The notes beneath the pieces are model-generated. The model saw nothing but the letters and a program-made list of their open reading frames with translations. It was not told where the DNA came from and ran no database searches. This document shows, piece by piece, positions 52,604-62,169 of a stretch of 64,000 nt of DNA. Origin of the DNA: CAXBNB01 sp040222275 (GTDB taxonomy: Bacteria > Bacteroidota > Bacteroidia > Cytophagales > Cyclobacteriaceae); assembly GCA_040222275.1 (NCBI GenBank), contig JAVKDJ010000036.1, positions 1 to 64,000 of the forward strand, read 5' to 3'. Position 1 is the first letter of the stretch. Each line of letters begins with the position of its first letter. The translations under genes and the position numbers were made by a program.

Positions 52604-54490
52604 TTAGTAAGCCCGAACAGAAACCCCTTTCATAAAATTGATGAAAGCCTTATTTACTACCTCATTGCCACCGGGAGTCGGGTATTCACCAGTAAAGTAC
52701 CAATCGCCCAAGTGGCCCGGACATGCATTGTGCAGGTTGTCCACGGTTTGAAACAGCACTTCCAGATCAGCCTTCATGTTTTTTGGCCTCACTATATCGG
52801 TGATTTTAGCAGACACCTGATCGTAAGTAAATGGTGCATAGAGTTCCCTTACAAAATTATCCTGTCCTTTTTTGCCTTTATGGGCGACACACTTGTCCAT
52901 TACTTCGTCCAGCAGGTACTCCTGGTCGCTTTCTTCCAATAGTTTCAATACGGCCCTGAAAGACACAAAATCTTTCATTTTGCTCATATCTATGCCATAG
53001 CAATCGGGATATCTGATCTGGGGTGCAGAAGATACGATGACGATTTTCTTCGGCTCCAACTTGTCCAGCATGGTCAGGATACTCTTTTCAAGGGTAGTAC
53101 CCCTCACTATCGAGTCATCTATTATCACCAAATTGTCCTTGCCTTTGTTCACTACCTCATAGGTGGTGTCATATACATTGGCCACAAGGTCGTCCCGTCC
53201 GGCATCCTGTGTTATAAACGTCCGCAATTTGGCGTCTTTGATTACCAGTTTTTCTATCCTCGGCCTGAATGAGAGGATTTCCTCCAGGTCATCCGGGCTT
53301 GGTTTTTTGTCAATTACAATTTCCTTGCGCTTCTTTACCAGGTAATCATCCATGCCATCCATCAACCCCAAAAACGCGGTTTCGGCCGAATTGGGAATGT
53401 AGGAAAAAACGGTATTTCTCAGGTCGAAATTGATGGCCTTGAGCACCTTTGGCACCAGCAACCTACCCAGTTTTTTTCTCTCCTGATAAATATCCGGATC
53501 GGAGCTTCTCGAGAAATAGATGCGCTCAAAGCTGCATGATTTTTTCTGAAGGGGTTTAAGGAATTTTTCCAGCTTGTAATTGCCTTTCTTATCGATGATC
53601 ATCGCATGACCAGGCTCAATTTCATTGATGTCTTTGTAGTTGCAATTGAAGGCGGTTTTAATAGCCGGTTTTTCTGATGCCACCACTATTATTTCGTCAT
53701 CGGCATAGTAGTAAGCCGGACGAATACCAGCCGGGTCGCGCGCCACAAATGATGCCCCAAAACCCAACATGCCGGCCATGGCATAACCTCCATCAAAATC
53801 CTTGCAAGACCTCACCAGGATTTTCTTTATCGAAATCTCATCCTCAATGATCTGGGTTATTTCCTTATTGGTGTACTGGCCTTTATATTTCTTGAACAAG
53901 AATTGGTTTTCTTCATCCAGGAAGTGGCCAATTTTCTCCATTACAGTCACCGTATCGTTGCTTTCCTTGGGGTGCTGGCCTATGTCGATTAGGATGTTGA
54001 ACAACTGGTCCACGTTGGTCATGTTGAAGTTGCCTGCCATCACGAGGTTTCTACTCCTCCAGTTGTTTTGTCTAAGAAAGGGGTGACAACTTTCTATGCT
54101 ATTGACTCCATGCGTACCATACCTGAGATGCCCCAACCAAACCTCGCCTGTGAAGCCATAGTTCTTTTTGAGCCAGTCTTCTTCAAAATAACGGTCTTTG
54201 CCTTCTTTTTTCGCCTTGGAAAATTTCTTTCCCACTTTGTCAAAGACTTTCTTCAGCGGATCTGGGTCAATAGACCTATACCTGCTGATGTATCTGTATC
54301 CGGGTTCCAAACCCAATTTTATATTGGCCACCCCAACACCGTCCTGTCCACGGTTTTGCATTTTCTTCATTAGGAGCAGGAGCTTATTCGCCCCGTACAT
54401 GGGCGTGTCGTACTTGTCAATATAATATTGGAGTGGTTTGCGGAGACGAAGGTGCGCTATGCCGCACTCGTGTTTTATTGGGTCACTCAT
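52604..54490 (-). CDS. purF: Amidophosphoribosyltransferase-like protein (long Bacteroidota type)
   Basis: A 628-residue class II glutamine amidotransferase joined to a phosphoribosyltransferase domain. Catalytic Cys9 in HECGIAH would be exposed by removing a short leader. GHLRYGTHG and GFGASFVARDPAGIRP belong to the glutaminase half, VIIDDSIVRGTT is the PRPP-binding loop. It commits PRPP to purine synthesis. It is longer than the ~470-500 residue enterobacterial enzyme, as in other Bacteroidota long paralogues, so a second standard PurF may exist elsewhere. It starts 8 bp after nuoN and so is likely cotranscribed with complex I. Confidence 0.85.
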   Translation of the reverse strand: MSDPIKHECGIAHLRLRKPLQYYIDKYDTPMYGANKLLLLMKKMQNRGQDGVGVANIKLGLEPGYRYISRYRSIDPDPLKKVFDKVGKKFSKAKKEGKDRYFEEDWLKKNYGFTGEVWLGHLRYGTHGVNSIESCHPFLRQNNWRSRNLVMAGNFNMTNVDQLFNILIDIGQHPKESNDTVTVMEKIGHFLDEENQFLFKKYKGQYTNKEITQIIEDEISIKKILVRSCKDFDGGYAMAGMLGFGASFVARDPAGIRPAYYYADDEIIVVASEKPAIKTAFNCNYKDINEIEPGHAMIIDKKGNYKLEKFLKPLQKKSCSFERIYFSRSSDPDIYQERKKLGRLLVPKVLKAINFDLRNTVFSYIPNSAETAFLGLMDGMDDYLVKKRKEIVIDKKPSPDDLEEILSFRPRIEKLVIKDAKLRTFITQDAGRDDLVANVYDTTYEVVNKGKDNLVIIDDSIVRGTTLEKSILTMLDKLEPKKIVIVSSAPQIRYPDCYGIDMSKMKDFVSFRAVLKLLEESDQEYLLDEVMDKCVAHKGKKGQDNFVRELYAPFTYDQVSAKITDIVRPKNMKADLEVLFQTVDNLHNACPGHLGDWYFTGEYPTPGGNEVVNKAFINFMKGVSVRAY

Positions 54491-54498
54491 GGTTGAAT

Positions 54499-55956
54499 CT
54501 AAAATGCAAAGTTATACTTATTTGTCAAGTCAAACAAAAAGTCAGCTTTAAAGAATAAGGCCAAAATCAAAATTGCAAATAGCACCAGTACAATTTTATC
54601 CATGGCAGTTACATTTAGTTCGGGTTGTTTATTTTTTGTTTTAAAAATACCCACATAAGGTATTTTTAAATAGTAAAACAAAGCGATAACAGTATTAAGA
54701 AGCCCGAACATGAACAACCAGAACAAAAAATTGTCCTGACTAGTTTCATACAAGCTCCAAAGTGCCGAAAAAAGCAGGAATTTTGCAGAAAAACCTCCCG
54801 TTGGGGGCAATCCTGTAAGGGAAATCATGAATACTACGAGACATACAGCCAAAACAGGATATGTGCGCCCTATTCCACTGTAGTCCTTTATTTCAAAAAG
54901 CCCATTTCGTTCCATTACGGCTACAAAATAAAAAGTGCCCATGTTCATGAGTGCATAGACAACTGAGTAGAATATGATACTCTGAAGGCCAAATTGATTG
55001 CTGATAATGGCCCCAATGATCAGAAACCCGGCATGGGCTATAGATGAATAGGCCATCATACGTTTGGCATTGGTTTGCCAAATAGCCCCCAAATTGCCCA
55101 GAAACATGGAAGCAATGGCCAGGCAGCTGAGGATCAGACCTACACTACCTTGAAATGACGGATCTGGGATAAACACGACCGATCTGAATAAAAACACCAA
55201 TACGGCCAATTTTGGCACCACTGAAAACAGCGCCACTACAGACACAGGAGCCGCCTGGTAAACATCTGGCGCCCAGATATGCATGGGCACCACAGATAGC
55301 TTGAACAATATACCGGCCATCATCAAAAACAGGGCAATGAGGTGAAGCTCGGTAAAATCGGATGCCCCAAGAATAACTGCCACATCGAGCGACCCTGAGA
55401 GGCCATAAAGCAATGACATCCCATAGAGCATGACGCCACTGGACAATGCCCCAAACAACAAATATTTTATCCCGGCTTCAAATCCCTTTTTGCTGAATCC
55501 CAGGCTGGTAAGGATGTACGAAGAAATTGAAATCAACTCCAATGCCAGGTAAAAAACCAACAGGTTTCTGGACTTGACCATTATGAATGCACCCAATACC
55601 AATGAGAAGAGTAAAAAGTGGTATTCTCCCATTTTTCGCAATTCCCATTTTTGTTTGGGAAAAATCAGCGCAAACATAAAAGTGAACAAGAAAATGGCCT
55701 GAAAAATAAAGGACAGCCCATCTGAGATCAATGCCCCTTCGAAAATCAAACCGACAGGCATAACCGAAAAACATGAAATGAAAGTGATGGCAATAAAAAT
55801 TATGCTGGTAATTGTTTTTGGCTTCCAGGCATCTTTGGCAAACAACTCGAAAACCAGCGTAACGAGTCCACCAGACAATAGCAGCACTTCTGGCAGCAAA
55901 TGGACAACCCCGCCCAGGATTTGATTTAGTTTTTCTGACAACACCTGACTATCCAT
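54499..55956 (-). CDS. nuoN: NADH-quinone oxidoreductase subunit N
   Basis: A 485-residue antiporter-like subunit of respiratory complex I with about 14 spans. Marks: ELISISSYILTSLGFSKKG, MHIWAPDVYQAAPVSVVA, AYSSIAHAGFLIIG, and LTGLPPTGGFSAKF. It is part of the proton-pumping membrane arm. Its start touches the nuoM stop (1 bp apart). Confidence 0.97.
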   Translation of the reverse strand: MDSQVLSEKLNQILGGVVHLLPEVLLLSGGLVTLVFELFAKDAWKPKTITSIIFIAITFISCFSVMPVGLIFEGALISDGLSFIFQAIFLFTFMFALIFPKQKWELRKMGEYHFLLFSLVLGAFIMVKSRNLLVFYLALELISISSYILTSLGFSKKGFEAGIKYLLFGALSSGVMLYGMSLLYGLSGSLDVAVILGASDFTELHLIALFLMMAGILFKLSVVPMHIWAPDVYQAAPVSVVALFSVVPKLAVLVFLFRSVVFIPDPSFQGSVGLILSCLAIASMFLGNLGAIWQTNAKRMMAYSSIAHAGFLIIGAIISNQFGLQSIIFYSVVYALMNMGTFYFVAVMERNGLFEIKDYSGIGRTYPVLAVCLVVFMISLTGLPPTGGFSAKFLLFSALWSLYETSQDNFLFWLFMFGLLNTVIALFYYLKIPYVGIFKTKNKQPELNVTAMDKIVLVLFAILILALFFKADFLFDLTNKYNFAF

Positions 55957-57597
55957 CTACTTAGCGTTTTCAAGGATCATTGTCAAATTTTCTTTCCCTT
56001 GGGTTTGTACAAAATCCACAAAACCAATGATTGTTTCATTGGACAAATCCAGGATAAGCCCTGGGAATATCCCGAAAACAAACATCATAATAAGGAGTGG
56101 CACAAACATTACATATTCCCTGATGGTGAGGTCTGGCATACTCCAATCTGCCTCTTTCACCCACAGCTTGCCAAAAAACATTCTCTGCAATGTCCAAAGC
56201 AAATAAGCCGCACCTATGATCATCCCCAAAACACCTATCAGTGGCATGAATGTATGGATGATACCAACAGAAACCGCCCCATCGAATGATCCTGAAAGCA
56301 CCAAAAACTCCGCCATAAAGCCACTAAACCCCGGCAAACCCAGCGATGCAAAAAAGGTAACCAGCACGATGACTGTAAAATGGGGCATTTTAGCCGCCAG
56401 GCCACTGTAGCTTGATATTTGACGATCTTTCGTGCGATCATATACTACCCCAGCAATGAGGAACAACGCTGCGGAAATCAGTCCATGGCTAAACATCTGA
56501 AACATGGAACCGGATATACTCTGTGCTGTAACGGCGGCCAAACCCAGCATCACAAAACCCATGTGCGAAACAGATGAATATGCAATCAGCCGTTTGAGGT
56601 CCGATTGTGCCATGGCGACCAGCGCACCATAAACGATCGCAATGATGCCAAAAAGGCCAATCCACCACCCAAAATAATGGGCACCTTCCGGGAATATACT
56701 ATAAGCAATCCTATAAAAACCGTATCCCCCGATCTTCAACAAGATACCTGCCAGCACCACCGAAATAGGAGTTGGTGCTTCCACGTGGGCATCAGGCAAC
56801 CACGTATGTACGGGCACTGCGGGCAGTTTGATGGCAAAACCTATCAGGATGAACAGAAACGCCCATAGCCTGTAAGACAACCCAAACAGGGTATCTGTGC
56901 TGTCAATTGACAAGACAGAATCTGGCAAGTAGTTGACATTGTCCATCATGAGCATCAGGTCGAACGAGTGCACATCCATTTCCGGGTGCGGTCCAATGAC
57001 CGAAATACTCAGACCGATCATGACGATCAAAATAAAAATAGATCCTACCAATGTATAGAGGAAGAATTTTATAGAAGCATATTCCCTTCGCTTGCCCCCC
57101 CACATGCCAATGAGGAAATACATAGGCAATAGCATAAACTCAAAAAACAGGTAGAAAAGGAAAAAATCCAGGGCTACAAAACAGCCCACTACACTGGCAC
57201 TCAGGATGAGGTACAGCACGAAATATCCCTTGCCATTTTCTTTTATCCCCCAAGATGAAATCACCCCAATCAGTAGTACAATGGCCGAAAGTAAGACCAT
57301 TGAGATGCTCAACCCATCTACCCCAAGAAAATATTGTATGGAAATGGCTGTTGTAGAACTAAGGTTCAGATCAATCCAATTAAATTTTTCAACAAACTGA
57401 AGGCCATCGGCCCCAATTCCAGGCCGGGATTGATCAAAACCAAAAACCAATACCAGGCTCAACAGCAATTCTATCGAAAGTGCCACCAATGCTACCCACT
57501 TGTAAAGTCGGGCATTTGATTGGGGAATGAACAAAATAACAATACCAGCAATAAGTGGTATAAATATCAATAGCGACAATAAATGATTTTCGATCAT
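55957..57597 (-). CDS. nuoM: NADH-quinone oxidoreductase subunit M
   Basis: A 546-residue antiporter-like membrane subunit of complex I. FFEFMLLPMYFLIGMWGG, VHTWLPDAHVEAPTPISVVL, LIAYSSVSHMGFVMLG and LGLPGFSGFMAEF are conserved. Lies between nuoL (16 bp upstream) and nuoN. Confidence 0.97.
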   Translation of the reverse strand: MIENHLLSLLIFIPLIAGIVILFIPQSNARLYKWVALVALSIELLLSLVLVFGFDQSRPGIGADGLQFVEKFNWIDLNLSSTTAISIQYFLGVDGLSISMVLLSAIVLLIGVISSWGIKENGKGYFVLYLILSASVVGCFVALDFFLFYLFFEFMLLPMYFLIGMWGGKRREYASIKFFLYTLVGSIFILIVMIGLSISVIGPHPEMDVHSFDLMLMMDNVNYLPDSVLSIDSTDTLFGLSYRLWAFLFILIGFAIKLPAVPVHTWLPDAHVEAPTPISVVLAGILLKIGGYGFYRIAYSIFPEGAHYFGWWIGLFGIIAIVYGALVAMAQSDLKRLIAYSSVSHMGFVMLGLAAVTAQSISGSMFQMFSHGLISAALFLIAGVVYDRTKDRQISSYSGLAAKMPHFTVIVLVTFFASLGLPGFSGFMAEFLVLSGSFDGAVSVGIIHTFMPLIGVLGMIIGAAYLLWTLQRMFFGKLWVKEADWSMPDLTIREYVMFVPLLIMMFVFGIFPGLILDLSNETIIGFVDFVQTQGKENLTMILENAK

Positions 57598-57613
57598 TTT
57601 ATAAGCTTAAATG

Positions 57614-59614
57614 TTAGAGCAAAGCGATTAAAACCAATACAATTCCCAATATTGCCCACACAAAATATGACTGTATCCGTCCGTTTTGGATACCCCTGGC
57701 AATATTACCCAAATTACCCGATATGGCTGTGAGCAGCTTTATTATCCCATCCACCACCTGCCTGTCGAACCACCCCAAAACCTGGGACAACACCACATTC
57801 ACCACAGCATATCCATTTACAAAACCGTCAATGTATTTCTTATCAAAAATATAGAGCTGTTCTTTCAACCAAACCACAGGTTGGATAATCAGCACGCTGT
57901 GCACCTTATCAAGGTACCAATTGCTGGCTGATAATGCACCAAAATAAGATCTTGCCCTATCCAGCAGCCCTTGGCCTGTCTTTTTATAGTAAAACAAATA
58001 GGAAACAAACAGGCCTGATGCTGCGAAAATGAAGGAAACTGTTCCTAAAATAAAAGGATTGATCAGGTGCTCACTCCCCACACTACCCTTGTAGCGAAGA
58101 ATTCCCATCAAGATGGTGTCTGCATGAAAAGGATTCCATGAATAGAAAAACCAAAGTGACAGCAAGGCCAGTGACAACACCGGAACGGCCACAAACCATG
58201 TTTCCTTTTGGTTGGGATCCTTCCATTTGGGCTGGCCAAAAAAGACCAAAAAGTATTGACGCCCCATATAAGCAGCGGTCATAAAGACCCCAAAAAATGC
58301 GAATATGGGCACAATCGCTTTCCAGCCGATACCACCTATAGAATTGTAGGTAATCCATTCCAATACCCCACTCAATATGGCTTCTTTGGAAAAATAGCCT
58401 GAAAACAGTGGCATTCCACATAACGCCAACATGCTAATGGTATAAGCAATAAATGTAAACGGCACATATTGTCTCAAACCACCCATGGCTTTCATATCCT
58501 GCGGGTCGGGTTCGTGGTGCAAATAATGGATGATGCTACCCGCACATAGAAACAGGCTGGCTTTAAAAAATGCATGGGTCACCAGGTGGAAAAAAGCAGC
58601 ATCTGGCGAACCCACCCCAATGCCCATGACCATATAACCCAACTGGGAAACGGTAGAAAAAGCCAGCACTTTTTTAATATCATTTTGTGCAAAAGCCGCA
58701 AAGGCTCCCATAAAGGCTGTAATAGCACCGATAATAGCAATAACATCCAATACCGGAACGCTCAAAAGCGGAAATACACGCACCAACATAAATACCCCGG
58801 CTGCCACCATAGTAGCCGCATGGATCAACGCCGACACGGGCGTTGGCCCGGCCATGGCATCAGGTAGCCACGTTTGGAGGGGAAACTGTGCAGACTTACC
58901 AACTGCGCCCAAAAACAGCCCCAGACCCATTACCATGAGCCATGTACTGGAGATGCCAACGGATGCGCCCGGTTTGCCAAATGAGGCAAATTCAGTCCAC
59001 AAATGCGGGAGTTCAAAAGATTTGAAAAATACGAATATCACAAATAACCCTACCAAAAAACCTGCATCACCAACCCTGTTGACAATAAACGCCTTAAAAG
59101 AAGCTTTGGGTGGTTCTTCATTTTGAAACCAAAACCCTATGAGCAGGTAGGAAGAAAAGCCTACCAATTCCCAAAACACAAATGTGAGGAACAGGTTGGA
59201 AGACAGTACAATGCCATACATGGAAAAGGCAAACAAACTAAGGAAAGCAAAGTACCTGCCTTTGCCTTCGTCATGTCGCATGTATTCGAGGGAAAAAATG
59301 TTGACCAGCAGTGTAATAAAGGACACTACCCCTATCATCACCAGGGACAATTTATCCAGCAAGATACCTACTTGGTAGGTAAACCCACCAGCCTGAAACC
59401 ATGGCACTGAAAAATAGAACCTACCCTGGCCGTAATACTTTATGATCAACTCAATGGCTACAAAAAAAACAGCAGCCGATACCGCTGTGGAAATAAGCGC
59501 TGAAGCTTCTTTGTTTCTGGAAAGGCCTGCTATGACAAAGGCCACCAACGGTAATATGGGTACCAGGAAGACCCACAGGATTTGTTCGATATTTACCACT
59601 TCCACTGCCATCAT
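57614..59614 (-). CDS. nuoL: NADH-quinone oxidoreductase subunit L
   Basis: A 666-residue complex I subunit, the distal antiporter-like unit with the long lateral helix at its C-terminus. QTWLPDAMAGPTPVSALIHA and TMVAAGVFMLVR, KVLAFSTVSQLGYMVMGIG and CGMPLFSGYFSKE are conserved. Its ATG overlaps the nuoK stop by 4 bp (ATGA). Confidence 0.97.
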   Translation of the reverse strand: MMAVEVVNIEQILWVFLVPILPLVAFVIAGLSRNKEASALISTAVSAAVFFVAIELIIKYYGQGRFYFSVPWFQAGGFTYQVGILLDKLSLVMIGVVSFITLLVNIFSLEYMRHDEGKGRYFAFLSLFAFSMYGIVLSSNLFLTFVFWELVGFSSYLLIGFWFQNEEPPKASFKAFIVNRVGDAGFLVGLFVIFVFFKSFELPHLWTEFASFGKPGASVGISSTWLMVMGLGLFLGAVGKSAQFPLQTWLPDAMAGPTPVSALIHAATMVAAGVFMLVRVFPLLSVPVLDVIAIIGAITAFMGAFAAFAQNDIKKVLAFSTVSQLGYMVMGIGVGSPDAAFFHLVTHAFFKASLFLCAGSIIHYLHHEPDPQDMKAMGGLRQYVPFTFIAYTISMLALCGMPLFSGYFSKEAILSGVLEWITYNSIGGIGWKAIVPIFAFFGVFMTAAYMGRQYFLVFFGQPKWKDPNQKETWFVAVPVLSLALLSLWFFYSWNPFHADTILMGILRYKGSVGSEHLINPFILGTVSFIFAASGLFVSYLFYYKKTGQGLLDRARSYFGALSASNWYLDKVHSVLIIQPVVWLKEQLYIFDKKYIDGFVNGYAVVNVVLSQVLGWFDRQVVDGIIKLLTAISGNLGNIARGIQNGRIQSYFVWAILGIVLVLIALL

Positions 59615-59913
59615 CCATTCAGTTGGTTTAGGTCATCCAGGTCGGAAGTCTGGTAATGCTGATAGACTTTGTAGATAATGGCCAGGGCAACAGCTGATTC
59701 GGCCACTGCCACTACTATTACGAACAAGGAGAACATCTGGCCTGACAGTGTAGGGTCGTTTTGAGAAAAAGCCACAAAATTGATGTTGGCGGCATTGAGC
59801 ACCAGTTCAATCCCCACCAGTACCATGATGGCATTTTGCTTAATAATGGCTATCAACAACCCTATGGTAAACAGGGCTGCACTGAAAAGAAGATAATGTT
59901 CGGTTGGTATCAT
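59611..59913 (-). CDS. nuoK: NADH-quinone oxidoreductase subunit K
   Basis: A 100-residue, three-span subunit of complex I with the membrane glutamates in VGIELVLNAANINFVAF and VAVAESAVALAII. It sits downstream of the inserted nucleotidyltransferase gene by 35 bp instead of following nuoJ directly. Confidence 0.97.
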   Translation of the reverse strand: MIPTEHYLLFSAALFTIGLLIAIIKQNAIMVLVGIELVLNAANINFVAFSQNDPTLSGQMFSLFVIVVAVAESAVALAIIYKVYQHYQTSDLDDLNQLNG

Positions 59914-59948
59914 TTAATAATCAATATGGCGTAATGGCTCTTAAAGAT

Positions 59949-60419
59949 TTACTTTTCTTTTTCTTTTGCTTTTACTTTTTTTAATTCTTCTACATCACGT
60001 TGATCCTGCAATCTGTTTGAGGCTTTCTTGTTCTCGATCAGGTCACGATACCCAATAAAATTTATCTTCAAGAGATCATATCTTGACTCATCCTTATTTC
60101 TATATGCTTCTTTAAAATCCCCAATGCCATCAATAGCAGTTAAAACATCAATTCTTAATGGTTCTACTCCAAATTGTACTATTTTATCCGGGTTTGTAAA
60201 ATCTTCAGGTCGAATTCCAAGTGACCCAAAACCAAAATCATCGAGTACTTTCATCATTTTTTTACCATTTTCGATTGTCGGGTTGATCCAAATATCGAAA
60301 TCTCCTGTGTACCTTGGAAAGCCGTGATGGGCCACCGAATACCCTCCAACAACAAGATATTCCACTCGATTATCGTTCAACAATTCTACAAACTCTTTGA
60401 AGTCTTTGTCTAACTCCAT
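59949..60419 (-). CDS. Nucleotidyltransferase-fold protein (MNT/DUF6036-like)
   Basis: A 156-residue protein with the nucleotidyltransferase motif GGYSVAHHG (about 22-30) followed by TGDFDIWI (about 38-45), whose Asp pair would bind metal. Such proteins occur in toxin-antitoxin-like pairs where they may modify a partner or tRNA. It overlaps a small upstream frame by 50 bp. Both lie between nuoJ and nuoK, where most genomes have no extra gene. The C-terminus is Lys/Glu-rich. Confidence 0.8.
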   Translation of the reverse strand: MELDKDFKEFVELLNDNRVEYLVVGGYSVAHHGFPRYTGDFDIWINPTIENGKKMMKVLDDFGFGSLGIRPEDFTNPDKIVQFGVEPLRIDVLTAIDGIGDFKEAYRNKDESRYDLLKINFIGYRDLIENKKASNRLQDQRDVEELKKVKAKEKEK

Positions 60420-60555
60420 CTTTAACTAGGTTTTGGTTTCGTAATACTTCAAGTGCTTCCAGCCTTTGTTTCGAGGTTTTAGTTGACCAATACTCCGCAT
60501 CAAATCCAGCTGAATCTTTCCGAACTACCCGTACCACCTTTTTCATATTCGACAT
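60370..60555 (-). CDS. Small partner protein of the nucleotidyltransferase
   Basis: A 61-residue protein (KKVVRVVRKDSAG, EYWSTKTSKQRLEALEVLRN, RLQRVCRIVER). Small proteins of this pattern are commonly found directly upstream of nucleotidyltransferase genes in Bacteroidota. The ATG at 60555 overlaps the nuoJ stop by one base (TGATG), which suggests translation coupled to nuoJ. A GTG one codon earlier is a weaker alternative. Role (antitoxin or regulator) is inferred from the pair only. Confidence 0.7.
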   Translation of the reverse strand: MSNMKKVVRVVRKDSAGFDAEYWSTKTSKQRLEALEVLRNQNLVKDGVRQRLQRVCRIVER

Positions 60556-61121
60556 CACTCCACTTGTTTCACCTTATTCCCTACAATAAATGCAGCCCCT
60601 ACCAACGCAACCAACAGCAAGACGGCCGTAAGCTCCAGTGCCAGCATCTGATTGGTCATCAGGTTAACTCCTATCACCTTTGTATTCGAAAACCCTGCAC
60701 CTACCTCAATACCCGCTACAATGGAAGGGATTTTATTCAGGCCTCCTGCGGACAAAGCTTCAGCATTTTTCACAATTGACCGCCCCAACACCCAAAACAT
60801 TAACCCTCCCAAGGCAATCGCCGGAATTAACCTGCTATGGGATGTGGTCAACAACTGCCCTTCAATGCGGTTGGTGAGCATAATACCAAACATCAACAAG
60901 ATCAATATGCCTCCCACATACACCAGTATCTGCGTGACTGCCACAAACTCCGCATTGGTGATCATATAAATACCTGCGATACCCACAAAAACCAATACCA
61001 GTAAAAATATAGACCGCACAACATTTTTGGAAAATAGTATGACCAACCCTGAAGATAGGGACATACCAGCCAGCAGGTAAAAAACTACTGCATTTATTTC
61101 CGGTGATGAAAGGCTTTCCAC
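60555..61121 (-). CDS. nuoJ: NADH-quinone oxidoreductase subunit J
   Basis: A 188-residue five-span complex I subunit: VFYLLAGMSLSSGLVILFSKN, FVAVTQILVYVGGILILLMFG, and the late LELTAVLLLVALVGAAFIV. Adjacent to nuoI without a gap. Followed by the inserted pair, not by nuoK. Confidence 0.96.
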   Translation of the reverse strand: MESLSSPEINAVVFYLLAGMSLSSGLVILFSKNVVRSIFLLVLVFVGIAGIYMITNAEFVAVTQILVYVGGILILLMFGIMLTNRIEGQLLTTSHSRLIPAIALGGLMFWVLGRSIVKNAEALSAGGLNKIPSIVAGIEVGAGFSNTKVIGVNLMTNQMLALELTAVLLLVALVGAAFIVGNKVKQVE

Positions 61122-61550
61122 TTATTTCTTTGGTTTTATCTTAGGTCTGAATACAGGTTTTTTAGGTTTGTCAGAAGCACTATCCTCCGGAGGGTTTTCT
61201 TCTGATGAAGTATCCATTGGAGCATCTCCTTTTGGTTTTACCTTTGGCCGGAATACAGGCCTTTTCGGTTTATCAGTCTTATCTTCTCCTTTAGCCTCAT
61301 CGGTCGAATCAACTGCTTTAGGCTTTATTTTCGGTCGGAAAACTGGCTTGGACGGCTTGCTTTCAGCCGAATCCTCAGTCGTCTTAGGTTTCACCTTTGG
61401 TTTGAACACGGGCCTGGTTGCAGTTGGTTCATCTTTTGTTTCGGCGGTACTACCCTTTACCTTGGGCTTGAATACCGGCTTTTTCGCTGGTTCCGCAGAT
61501 TGTTCTGCCCCTTTTATTTTTGGTTTAAAAGCAGGCTTCTTCTTCCCAGC
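61122..61550 (-). repeat. Six-copy PxF(K/R)PKxK coding repeat in the NuoI tail
   Basis: Units reading PAFKPKIKG, PVFKPKVKG, PVFKPKVKP, PVFRPKIKP, PVFRPKVKP and PVFRPKIKP are separated by variable acidic linkers (for example TTEDSAESKPSK, DAPMDTSSEENPP). The opposite strand shows a mirror open frame of no meaning. Confidence 0.9.
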
Positions 61551-62159
61551 CTCTTCCTCAGGTTTTGAAGCGACTGTGGCAGCTTTGGCTTTTGCCTCCT
61601 TTTCCCGTAATTTGTTTTCGTTGAATTGTTCAAACTCCTCCTTTTTCTCAGCTATTTCATTTTCGGTCATTTCCCCGAATTCAAAATTGTGCTCCTTCAG
61701 ATCAAAAACACTGAAATCAAACTCCTTGTTCATGGTAAGGCACTCAGTAGGACATACCGTGGTACACAGGCCACAAAAGCAGCACTTGGCCATATCAATG
61801 TCAAATTTGGCTGCATAAATCCTTTTGGAAGTACCATCTGAAGTTTTGCCGATTTCTTCCACGGCACGTACCGGTTCTATGTCTATGCAATTGACCGGGC
61901 ACACTTTAGCACACTTATCGCAAACTATACAGTCGTCTATTTCATTGTGAAGCTGGTAGCGCCCATTGTCAGGCACAGGCAGTTCCTCAAATGGATACTG
62001 CAAAGTGACTATGCCCTCTTTTTTTTCAAAATAATTGTCATCCTTTATTCCAATCGGATCACGTGACACTTTGGCCTGAAAGAAATGAAGCAAAGTCAGC
62101 CGAAACCCTTCGGAAAAGGTCGTAATGGTATTTTTTATGTTGGATAAATATGTCTTCAA
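61122..62159 (-). CDS. nuoI: NADH-quinone oxidoreductase subunit I with long repetitive C-terminal tail
   Basis: The core binds two 4Fe-4S clusters by CIVCDKCAKVCP and CCFCGLCTTVCP, as in NuoI, which passes electrons towards quinone. The start is uncertain: TTG at 62159 (protein LKTYLSNIKNTI) avoids a large overlap; the only upstream ATG, 62222, lies inside nuoH by 53 bp. About 345 residues, far longer than the usual 160-220. The last ~150 residues (61122-61570) are a Lys/Pro-rich, Ala/Ser/Glu-spaced tail with six copies of a P(V/A)F(K/R)PK(I/V)K unit. Such a tail is not needed for electron transfer. Confidence 0.93.
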   Translation of the reverse strand: MKTYLSNIKNTITTFSEGFRLTLLHFFQAKVSRDPIGIKDDNYFEKKEGIVTLQYPFEELPVPDNGRYQLHNEIDDCIVCDKCAKVCPVNCIDIEPVRAVEEIGKTSDGTSKRIYAAKFDIDMAKCCFCGLCTTVCPTECLTMNKEFDFSVFDLKEHNFEFGEMTENEIAEKKEEFEQFNENKLREKEAKAKAATVASKPEEEAGKKKPAFKPKIKGAEQSAEPAKKPVFKPKVKGSTAETKDEPTATRPVFKPKVKPKTTEDSAESKPSKPVFRPKIKPKAVDSTDEAKGEDKTDKPKRPVFRPKVKPKGDAPMDTSSEENPPEDSASDKPKKPVFRPKIKPKK

Positions 62160-62169
62160 AATTCTCAGT

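Noticed and set aside
61168..61818. + strand frame rich in Ser/Gly/Phe opposite the NuoI tail
   Set aside because: Its repeats arise from the coding repeat on the other strand.
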